From positions 38,714-102,713 of the forward strand of contig ONIG01000004.1 in the NCBI GenBank assembly GCA_900317855.1: a stretch of 64,000 nucleotides of DNA, in the 5' to 3' direction. The position numbers were made by a program, and so were the translations under genes. Shown here piece by piece: positions 1 to 4,873 of this stretch. A model generated the notes under the pieces. It did no database searches, was not told where the DNA came from, and saw only the letters and a list, made by a program, of their open reading frames with translations. Position 1 is the first letter of the stretch. Each line of letters starts with the position of its first letter. This DNA comes from an uncultured Eubacteriales bacterium (GTDB taxonomy: Bacteria > Bacillota > Clostridia > Oscillospirales > Oscillospiraceae).

Positions 1-69
1 ATCTATAACTTTAAGGCCAACTGAGCCGGTTCCTTTCCGGCTCTGCGCCGGAACAGGAGCGTAAATGAA

Positions 70-324
70 ATGAATCGAATACCGGTCATCGACATGACCG
101 CAACGGGTATCAACATCACCCGCCTTCGCGTAAACGCCGGGTTGACGGTGAAGGATCTCCAGGACATCTTCGGGTTCAGCACCCCGCAGGCCATCTACAA
201 GTGGCAGCGCGGAACGGCACTCCCGACCGTTGACAACCTTGTCGTCCTTGCCGCAGTGTTCGGCGTGAAGATCGATGACATTCTTATTTTTCAAGGATGC
301 GGAGTGATCCAAATTTCCGCATAA
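70..324 (+). CDS. small XRE/Cro-type helix-turn-helix regulator
   Basis: The 84-residue protein is almost entirely one HTH_3 (Cro/C1) domain at about residues 12-68. It has the usual recognition-helix pattern around GFSTPQAIYKWQRG and the ALPTVDNLVVLAAVFG segment that follows in this family. There is no second domain, so it is probably a DNA-binding repressor or a component of a mobile element. AGGAG at 55-59 lies 10 bases before the ATG; an ATG five bases upstream is closed at once by TGA. A short hairpin (24-44) precedes the gene. It is followed 33 bases later by the tRNA array on the same strand, and no promoter was seen between them. The target is unknown. Confidence 0.8.
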   Translation: MNRIPVIDMTATGINITRLRVNAGLTVKDLQDIFGFSTPQAIYKWQRGTALPTVDNLVVLAAVFGVKIDDILIFQGCGVIQISA

Positions 325-331
325 ACAAAAA

Positions 332-353
332 CCAGCCCAAAGGATCGGGCTGG
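332..353 (-). terminator. intrinsic terminator facing left, between the XRE gene and the tRNA array
   Basis: A 7-base-pair stem (CCAGCCC / GGGCTGG) with an 8-base loop is followed on the minus strand by TTTTTGTTT. On the plus strand no T tract follows, so it would stop leftward transcription coming through the tRNA array, although no leftward gene lies between it and 2.9 kb. Confidence 0.6.
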
Positions 354-356
354 CGT

Positions 357-433
357 GGTCCCTTCGACTAACTGGTCAGGTCACCGCCCTTTCAAGGCGG
401 CAATGCTGGGTTCAAATCCCGCAGGGATCACCA
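357..433 (+). tRNA. tRNA-Glu(TTC)
   Basis: Acceptor GGTCCCT pairs with AGGGATC, the anticodon loop ctTTCaa sits on a CCGCC/GGCGG stem, the T loop is regular, and CCA is encoded. It is the first of 19 tRNA genes separated by only 2-10 bases. Confidence 0.95.
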
Positions 434-438
434 TATAT

Positions 439-512
439 TCCGGATTGGTGTAATGGTAGCACGCCTGACTCTGACTCAGGAGGCCGTGGTTCGAGTCCAT
501 GATCCGGAGCCA
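439..512 (+). tRNA. tRNA-Gln(CTG)
   Basis: Acceptor TCCGGAT pairs with ATCCGGA, anticodon loop ctCTGac is on a CCTGA/TCAGG stem, and CCA is encoded. Confidence 0.95.
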
Positions 513-515
513 TAT

Positions 516-589
516 ATGGGTCTCATACAATGGTAGTATGCCGGTCTCCAAAACCGGTCATTGTGGTTCGAATCCACAGGCCCGTGCCA
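516..589 (+). tRNA. tRNA-Trp(CCA)
   Basis: Anticodon loop ctCCAaa is on a CCGGT/ACCGG stem. Acceptor ATGGGTC pairs with GGCCCGT through two G-T wobbles, and CCA is encoded. Confidence 0.92.
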
Positions 590-592
590 TAT

Positions 593-669
593 AGCTCCGT
601 GGTGAAGATGGCTATCACGCCTGACTGTCTATCAGGAGATCGCGGGTTCGAGTCCCGTCGGAGTTGCCA
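593..669 (+). tRNA. tRNA-Asp(GTC)
   Basis: Anticodon loop ctGTCta is on a CCTGA/TCAGG stem, acceptor AGCTCCG pairs with CGGAGTT, and CCA is encoded. Confidence 0.93.
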
Positions 670-672
670 TTT

Positions 673-749
673 GGCCCCTTAGTCTAACAGGTTAGGACGC
701 CGGCCTCTCAAGCCGGAAATGCCGGGTTCAAATCCCGCAGGGGTCACCA
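673..749 (+). tRNA. tRNA-Glu(CTC)
   Basis: Acceptor GGCCCCT pairs with AGGGGTC and anticodon loop ctCTCaa is on a CCGGC/GCCGG stem. This is the second Glu isoacceptor in the array; CCA is encoded. Confidence 0.95.
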
Positions 750-753
750 ATTT

Positions 754-838
754 GCCTGCGTGGTGGAATTGGTATACACGTCCGGCTTAAGATCGGACGC
801 CGTAAGGATTGGGGGTTCGAGTCCCTCGGCAGGCACCA
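754..838 (+). tRNA. tRNA-Leu(TAA)
   Basis: Class II tRNA with a long variable arm and anticodon loop ctTAAga. The seventh acceptor pair is a G-G mismatch; otherwise the acceptor and T arm are regular. CCA is encoded. Confidence 0.93.
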
Positions 839-841
839 CAT

Positions 842-929
842 GCGCGTGTGACGGAACTGGTATACGTGTCAGGCTCAAACCCTGGTGCCCGTCATGGGCT
901 TGTGAGTTCAAATCTCACCTCGCGCACCA
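842..929 (+). tRNA. tRNA-Leu(CAA)
   Basis: Class II tRNA with anticodon loop ctCAAac and a long variable arm. One acceptor pair is a T-T mismatch (GCGCGTG against CTCGCGC). CCA is encoded. Confidence 0.9.
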
Positions 930-932
930 AAT

Positions 933-1006
933 ACCGGACTGGTGTAATGGGAGCACACCTGGCTTTGACCCAGGAGGACGAGGATCGAAACCTCGGTGCG
1001 GTGCCA
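933..1006 (+). tRNA. tRNA-Gln(TTG), divergent
   Basis: Anticodon loop ctTTGac is on a perfect CCTGG/CCAGG stem. The acceptor has a G-G mismatch at its fifth pair. The T loop reads ATCGAAA, so the near-universal T54 is replaced by A. CCA is encoded. It is probably a real but diverged gene. Confidence 0.82.
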
Positions 1007-1016
1007 AAGCAGATAT

Positions 1017-1105
1017 GCAGGATGATGTCAGCCGGCGCTGACACCGGTCTAGAAAACCGAGGGCAACAGAGATGTTGTGGGGATCGACACCTCCGTCCTG
1101 CGCCA
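1017..1105 (+). tRNA. tRNA-Ser(AGA), divergent, A at position 34
   Basis: Class II with a long variable arm. Acceptor GCAGGAT pairs with GTCCTGC and the anticodon loop is ctAGAaa. An A34 Ser tRNA is unusual in bacteria and would need A-to-I editing to read UCC. The T loop (ATCGACA) again has A at 54. CCA is encoded. Confidence 0.8.
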
Positions 1106-1108
1106 TAT

Positions 1109-1197
1109 GGAGTGATACCCTAACAGGTAAGGGACCTCCCCGCTAAGGAGGCGACGCAGTAATGTGTTTGAGCGTTCGAGCCGCTCTCACTCCGCCA
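1109..1197 (+). tRNA. tRNA-Ser(GCT)
   Basis: Class II; acceptor GGAGTGA pairs with TCACTCC, anticodon loop ccGCTaa is on a CCTCC/GGAGG stem, the T loop is regular, and CCA is encoded. Confidence 0.93.
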
Positions 1198-1200
1198 CAT

Positions 1201-1283
1201 GCACAGGTGTTGGAATGGTAGACAAGCCAGTTTCAGGAACTGGTGCCCAAGGCATGCGGGTTCGAGTCCCGCTCTGTGCACCA
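1201..1283 (+). tRNA. tRNA-Leu(CAG)
   Basis: Class II; acceptor GCACAGG pairs with TCTGTGC, anticodon loop ttCAGga is on a CCAGT/ACTGG stem, and CCA is encoded. Confidence 0.94.
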
Positions 1284-1286
1284 TAT

Positions 1287-1362
1287 ACGTTCTTAGCTCA
1301 GTTGGTAGAGCAGCGGTCTTTTAAACCGCAGGTCGCGGGTTCGAGCCCCGCAGGGCGTACCA
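1287..1362 (+). tRNA. tRNA-Lys(TTT)
   Basis: Anticodon loop ctTTTaa is on a GCGGT/ACCGC stem. Acceptor ACGTTCT pairs with AGGGCGT with two wobbles, and CCA is encoded. Confidence 0.94.
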
Positions 1363-1365
1363 TAT

Positions 1366-1441
1366 GCGTTCTTAGCTCAGTTGGTAGAGCGACGGACTGT
1401 TAATCCGTATGCCGCAGGTTCAAGTCCTGCAGGACGCGCCA
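1366..1441 (+). tRNA. tRNA-Asn(GTT)
   Basis: Acceptor GCGTTCT pairs with AGGACGC, anticodon loop ctGTTaa is on a CGGA/TCCG stem, and CCA is encoded. Confidence 0.95.
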
Positions 1442-1444
1442 TAT

Positions 1445-1520
1445 GCGCTTTTAGCTCAGCTGGTAGAGCAGCGGACTCTTAATCCGAAGGTCGTGGGTTC
1501 GATCCCCTCAAGGCGCACCA
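1445..1520 (+). tRNA. tRNA-Lys(CTT)
   Basis: Acceptor GCGCTTT pairs with AAGGCGC and the anticodon loop is ctCTTaa. Second Lys isoacceptor of the array; CCA is encoded. Confidence 0.95.
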
Positions 1521-1523
1521 TAT

Positions 1524-1611
1524 GCACGAATGGCGGAACTGGAATACGCGCCAGACTAAGGATCTGGTGCCCGTCATGGGCTTGTGAGTTCGACTCTCAC
1601 TTCGTGCACCA
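1524..1611 (+). tRNA. tRNA-Leu(AAG), A at position 34
   Basis: Class II; acceptor GCACGAA pairs with TTCGTGC, anticodon loop ctAAGga is on a CCAGA/TCTGG stem, and CCA is encoded. Its 3' half closely resembles tRNA-Leu(CAA) at 842-929. Most bacteria use GAG rather than AAG here. Confidence 0.9.
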
Positions 1612-1614
1612 TAT

Positions 1615-1689
1615 TGCAGGGTGGCAGAGCGGTAATGCAACAGCTTCATAAGCTGCCCTATGTGGGTCCAACTCCCACCCCTGCAACCA
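1615..1689 (+). tRNA. tRNA-Met(CAT), elongator-like
   Basis: Acceptor TGCAGGG pairs perfectly with CCCTGCA and the loop is ttCATaa. It lacks the three G-C pairs and the 1-72 mismatch of initiator tRNA. The T loop reads TCCAACT, with C in place of T55. A tRNA-Ile with a lysidine-modified CAT cannot be excluded. CCA is encoded. Confidence 0.82.
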
Positions 1690-1694
1690 TTTAT

Positions 1695-1772
1695 GTTGCG
1701 TGTAGCTCAGATGGTTAGAGCGCCAGGTTGTGGCCCTGGAGGTCGCCGGTTCGAGCCCGGTCACGCACCCCA
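1695..1772 (+). tRNA. tRNA-His(GTG)
   Basis: Anticodon loop ttGTGgc is on a CCAGG/CCTGG stem. The His-specific extra G(-1) faces C73, but position 1 is a T facing C72, an unusual mismatch next to the identity element. CCA is encoded. Confidence 0.88.
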
Positions 1773-1773
1773 T

Positions 1774-1849
1774 GGGTTCTTAGCTCAGTTGGTAGAGCGG
1801 CAGACTGAAGATCTGCGCGTCCCAGGTCCGATTCCTGGAGAGCCCACCA
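1774..1849 (+). tRNA. tRNA-Phe(GAA)
   Basis: Acceptor GGGTTCT pairs with AGAGCCC and the anticodon loop is ctGAAga. The T loop is TCCGATT, with C in place of T55. CCA is encoded. Confidence 0.92.
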
Positions 1850-1854
1850 TATAT

Positions 1855-1942
1855 GGGAGAATGCCTGAGTCTGGTCAAAAGGGGCGGACTGTAAATCCGT
1901 TGGCTTCGGCCTACGTTGGTTCAAATCCAACTTCTCCCACCA
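1855..1942 (+). tRNA. tRNA-Tyr(GTA)
   Basis: Class II with a long variable arm; acceptor GGGAGAA pairs with TTCTCCC, anticodon loop ctGTAaa, regular T loop, CCA encoded. Last gene of the array; no terminator is obvious in the next 55 bases. Confidence 0.95.
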
Positions 1943-1998
1943 AACAAAATCCGTTATAGGTTTTATATATGAATGTTAACAAATTCTTCACAGAAAAA

Positions 1999-2025
1999 TT
2001 AGCACTCTCTCTTGACGAGTGCTAA
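1999..2025 (+). promoter_or_regulatory. perfect CIRCE operator (HrcA site)
   Basis: TTAGCACTC, nine bases, GAGTGCTAA matches the CIRCE consensus at every position. CIRCE is the binding site of the heat-shock repressor HrcA. It overlaps the -35 box of the hsp20 promoter, so bound HrcA should block RNA polymerase. Confidence 0.97.
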
Positions 2026-2040
2026 AAATGGTGGTATAAT
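2012..2040 (+). promoter_or_regulatory. sigma-A promoter of hsp20
   Basis: TTGACG at 2012-2017 and TATAAT at 2035-2040 are 17 bases apart, with the -35 inside the CIRCE. The predicted start is near 2047. Confidence 0.93.
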
Positions 2041-2045
2041 ATAAT

Positions 2046-2102
2046 CGCAAGAGGGAAAGAGATCCGGAACTGAGGTTCCGGGTTTCCTCATCTCCCCTTG
2101 CG
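2046..2102 (+). other. structured 5' leader of the hsp20 mRNA
   Basis: A long hairpin begins almost at the predicted transcript start. The outer stem is CGCAAG (2046-2051) with CTTGCG (2097-2102); the inner 9-pair stem (2062-2070 with 2075-2083) closes a TGAG loop. The ribosome-binding site lies about 48 bases beyond the hairpin and is not paired within it. It may stabilise the mRNA or sense temperature; that role is inference. Confidence 0.6.
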
Positions 2103-2165
2103 GCATATACCATAGCAAAAGCCCTGAACAGCATCCAGGACCGAAAATAAAAGGAGGTTTGACTT

Positions 2166-2621
2166 ATGTTGTACATGCCTAGTATTTTTGGTGAGGATCT
2201 GATGGATCGTTGGTTCGATGACATGGATCGTGAATTTGGCCGGATGGAGAAACCGCTTTACGGTCACAATGCCAAGAACCTGATGAAGACGGATGTGCGG
2301 GAGCACGACGACAGCTATGAAGTGGATATCGAGCTTCCTGGCTTCCACAAGGATGAAGTTAAGCTCAGCCTGGAGAACGGGTATCTGAACATCACGGCGG
2401 CGAAAGGCCTTGACAAGGATGAGAAGGACAAGAAGACCGGTAAGCTCATCCGTCAGGAGCGTTACGCCGGCAGCATGAGCCGTAGCTTCTATGTTGGCGA
2501 AGATGTCACGGAAGAGGACATCAAGGCCAAACTGGAACACGGTATTCTGTCGCTGCAGATTCCTAAGAAGGAAGCAAAGCCGCAACTGCCTGAAAAGAAA
2601 TACATCGCGATCGAAGGGTAA
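2166..2621 (+). CDS. hsp20: Hsp20/alpha-crystallin small heat-shock protein
   Basis: This 151-residue protein is the usual length for bacterial class A small heat-shock proteins. An N-terminal arm is followed by the alpha-crystallin domain (about residues 38-135) with ELPGFHKDEVKLSLENGYLN and the late A-x-L-x-x-G-I-L-x-L motif (AKLEHGILSLQIP). These ATP-independent chaperones hold unfolded cytoplasmic proteins for refolding. AAGGAGG at 2151-2157 sits 8 bases before the ATG. A CIRCE-overlapped sigma-A promoter and a structured leader precede it, so HrcA-controlled heat induction is expected. The gene is monocistronic, between the tRNA array and an integrase. Confidence 0.96.
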   Translation: MLYMPSIFGEDLMDRWFDDMDREFGRMEKPLYGHNAKNLMKTDVREHDDSYEVDIELPGFHKDEVKLSLENGYLNITAAKGLDKDEKDKKTGKLIRQERYAGSMSRSFYVGEDVTEEDIKAKLEHGILSLQIPKKEAKPQLPEKKYIAIEG

Positions 2622-2632
2622 TCCCTTGACAG

Positions 2633-2656
2633 CTCCCCACCAATTACGGTGGGGAG
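2633..2656 (+). terminator. hairpin after hsp20
   Basis: CTCCCCACC pairs with GGTGGGGAG around a 6-base loop, 12 bases after the hsp20 stop. The following TTCGTCATT is only weakly T-rich, so it may act as a 3' stabiliser as much as a terminator. Confidence 0.55.
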
Positions 2657-2961
2657 TTCGTCATTAAGAAGGGAGATGATTCCCTCTCCATTTTCAAAGC
2701 ATATGTCTTGGCAATTTTTCGTTTTTTTGCCGAGACATATGCTCTTAACGCTCATATAATGGATAAATGAGCGGCCGCACAAAACATTTTCCCATACACC
2801 ACCTACACCCGGCAGTGCTACAAATTGCTGATGACGCTCGTCTCGAAGCATCGAGGATTGGTGCGTCTTGAATTCTTTCGTGATATCTCCAAAAGCTAAG
2901 GCGCATTGTCCGAATAAAAATCGCCTACGTGATAACAGCGAGTTGCAACAAATATAATACC
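2657..2961. other. gene-poor stretch between hsp20 and the integrase
   Basis: No convincing gene. It holds the large inverted repeat at 2698-2743. Plus-strand frame 2774-2899 is open for 41 codons and ends in TAA after a protein-like stretch (RLEFFRDISKS), but a TGA stands just upstream and there is no start with a ribosome-binding site, so it could be a remnant of a displaced gene. TATAAT at 2755-2760 lacks a good -35. Confidence 0.4.
2698..2743. repeat. 17-bp inverted repeat with T-rich loop
   Basis: The two arms (2698-2714 and 2727-2743) pair over 17 bases with one wobble around a 12-base loop made almost only of T. It lies between the hsp20 hairpin and the integrase and belongs to no visible gene. 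It may be a terminator, a recombinase site or a remnant of a mobile element end. Confidence 0.7.
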
Positions 2962-2993
2962 GCGGCGCCTTCTCTTCAAAAAGAAGGCGCCGC
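2962..2993 (-). terminator. hairpin terminator of the integrase gene
   Basis: A perfect 12-base-pair stem (GCGGCGCCTTCT / AGAAGGCGCCGC) lies 3 bases beyond the integrase stop. The following minus-strand sequence is AT-rich but has no clean T run. Confidence 0.65.
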
Positions 2994-2996
2994 TGT

Positions 2997-3893
2997 TTAT
3001 CGCATATTCATCAGCACGCTTTTCTGCTTGGCTATCTCGATCACTTCCTGGTCGCGCAGGCTGTTCAGGTAAGTCTGCGTGATCCCGATATTCTCATGTC
3101 CCAGCAAGCGACTGATCGTATAGAGATCCGTTCCCATTTTCACCTGCTGCTGCGCGAAAAAATGCCGGCATGTATGCGGAGACACGCGAACACCTTCTAT
3201 CCCCGCTCCGCGCTTGCGAAGAACATACTCCACAGCTCCGTCCGTCAACTGCCTGCCATGGAACGACAGGAAATAAAACGCATCATGCGGGCGAAGCACA
3301 AAGCACTTCTCTTTACCGCTCTCATATCTGAGCATCGCCTTTTTCAGAACAGGCGTAATCGGCACCACGCGCTGCTTATGGTTCTTGCCATTGATGATGA
3401 TAAAATCGTCGTGGATATCTTCCTCACGGATGCAGCACAGCTCCCAGCAGCGAATTCCGGTCTCAAAGAGTAATGCCAGGATCGCATAGTCGCGCAGCGA
3501 GAGATAATCATGCCCACGGCAGCTTTGCAGCATGATCCGCACCTGCTCCGGAGAAAACGCGGTGATGACCGGCTTCTCCTCCTTGCACCACTTGAACGTC
3601 TTGCGCGTATCAAAGCCGCCGTATCCTTCCTCATAACAATACTGAATGAACGACTTGATCGATTTGAGCACGCCATTGATATAGGTGCCCTTGCGCCCTG
3701 CCTCGCTCATGCAGCGTGAAAACTGCCGCACAACTGCGGGCGTGAGCGTCTCGACAGTCTCGACGTGCAATTTCTCTGCGCAAAAACGCAAAAAGAGATT
3801 GAGGTTACACCGGTAACTCCGAATCGTCTTCGGGGTATACTTGCGAACCTCAATCTCAACCAGATACTCTTCGACAGCACTTTGGATCTTCAT
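2997..3893 (-). CDS. tyrosine recombinase/integrase (XerC/D family)
   Basis: A 298-residue site-specific recombinase of typical XerC/D length. It has an N-terminal SAM-like core-binding domain (about 1-95, SAVEEYLVEIEVRKYTPKTI) and a C-terminal catalytic domain. Catalytic residues are visible: Arg in ETGIRCWEL, the His-x-x-Arg-His box in SPHTCRHFF, His in LLGHEN and the nucleophile Tyr in ITQTYLNS. The reading frame is open 32 codons further upstream, but AGGAGG at 3901-3906 favours ATG at 3893 (7-base spacing). The upstream DNA carries two copies of CATGTATGTC (3908-3917, 3932-3941). There is no excisionase or element partner nearby, so its substrate is unknown. Its position beside the tRNA array and XRE gene suggests a mobile-element remnant. 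Confidence 0.92.
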   Translation of the reverse strand: MKIQSAVEEYLVEIEVRKYTPKTIRSYRCNLNLFLRFCAEKLHVETVETLTPAVVRQFSRCMSEAGRKGTYINGVLKSIKSFIQYCYEEGYGGFDTRKTFKWCKEEKPVITAFSPEQVRIMLQSCRGHDYLSLRDYAILALLFETGIRCWELCCIREEDIHDDFIIINGKNHKQRVVPITPVLKKAMLRYESGKEKCFVLRPHDAFYFLSFHGRQLTDGAVEYVLRKRGAGIEGVRVSPHTCRHFFAQQQVKMGTDLYTISRLLGHENIGITQTYLNSLRDQEVIEIAKQKSVLMNMR

Positions 3894-4028
3894 ACCCATG
3901 TCCTCCTCATGTATGTCACAACAGAGGTGGCCATGTATGTCGCAGCTGACGCCGTGTTTTCCCGCAGGAAACGACGTTTGAAGCTGCAAAGCGCCATGTT
4001 ATCCGTCAAATATGCTGTTTTGTGTCCG

Positions 4029-4044
4029 GAAACGCATGCGTTTC
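4029..4044. repeat. 16-bp perfect palindrome downstream of yebC
   Basis: GAAACGCATGCGTTTC is fully self-complementary, 10 bases beyond the yebC stop and upstream of the integrase. It could be a protein-binding site. As a hairpin it lacks a loop and a T tract, so it is unlikely to be a terminator. Confidence 0.5.
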
Positions 4045-4053
4045 ACAGGCAGT

Positions 4054-4785
4054 TTACTCTTCCCAGTTGTGCCACACGTTCTGGACATCTTCGTTGTCCT
4101 CGAACATGTCGAGCATCTTCTGGAGGTTTTTGATGTCGCCCTCGTCGGTGAGCTTGATGGTGTTCTGCGGCACCATCTCCACCTGCGCGCTCAGCAGCTC
4201 ATAGCCGTCATTCGTGAGCGCCTCGGCCACCGATGCCACATCGTCTGGATCGGTATAGACCGTGTAAACACCCTCGTCAGGCGCAAAGTCCGCCGCACCG
4301 GCTTCGAGCGCGTCCTCCATGACCTTGTCTTCCTCGAGCTCCTGATCCTCGTCATTGATGACGATGACGCCCTTCTTATCAAACGACCACGACACGCAGC
4401 CGGTCGCACCCATGTTTCCGCCGTACTTATCAAAGTAGTGGCGCACCTCGGAGGCAGTGCGGTTGCGGTTATCGGTCATCGTCTCGACGATGATGGCGAC
4501 ACCGGACGGACCGTAGCCTTCATAAGTGATGGACTCGTAGTTATCCGTGTTGCCGGAGCCGAGCGCCTTGTCGATCGTGCGCTTGATATTGTCATTCGGC
4601 ATGTTGGCGGCTTTCGCCTTGGCGATGACAGCAGCGAGGCGGGAATTGTTATTGGGGTCGCCGCTGCCGCCCTCTTTGACGGCCACGATCATCTCACGGG
4701 CGATCTTCGTGAACGCCTGCGCGCGCTTGGCGTCCTGCGCGCCTTTGGTTTTCTGTATATTATGCCACTTGGAATGTCCGGACAT
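4054..4785 (-). CDS. yebC: YebC/PmpR (TACO1) family protein
   Basis: 243 residues, the usual length. The family hallmark MSGHSKWHNIQKTKGAQD is at the N-terminus and the conserved EGYGPSGVAIIVE segment lies near residue 85. YebC-family proteins have been described as transcriptional regulators and, more recently, as translation factors that help ribosomes through proline stretches. AGGAG lies 8 bases from ATG 4785, whereas an upstream in-frame GTG would leave only 2. It is monocistronic here rather than next to ruvC. Confidence 0.95.
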   Translation of the reverse strand: MSGHSKWHNIQKTKGAQDAKRAQAFTKIAREMIVAVKEGGSGDPNNNSRLAAVIAKAKAANMPNDNIKRTIDKALGSGNTDNYESITYEGYGPSGVAIIVETMTDNRNRTASEVRHYFDKYGGNMGATGCVSWSFDKKGVIVINDEDQELEEDKVMEDALEAGAADFAPDEGVYTVYTDPDDVASVAEALTNDGYELLSAQVEMVPQNTIKLTDEGDIKNLQKMLDMFEDNEDVQNVWHNWEE

Positions 4786-4873
4786 AGTCACAACTCCTCT
4801 TGCTAAAATGCTTTGAATATTTTAGCACACTCCGGGCCGTGTGGCAAGAAAAATCCGCATATTTGCGCGAAAA

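Noticed and set aside
760..1959. Open frames of 60-100 codons across the tRNA region
   Set aside because: They translate tRNA genes; the repeated residues (such as LAQLVEQR) come from shared D and T arm sequence.
2755..2760. TATAAT in the hsp20-integrase gap as a promoter
   Set aside because: No acceptable -35 at 16-18 bases and no gene downstream on that strand.
2489..2851. 120-codon minus-strand frame over the hsp20 end
   Set aside because: It is antisense to hsp20 and runs into the hairpin and non-coding region, with no ribosome site.
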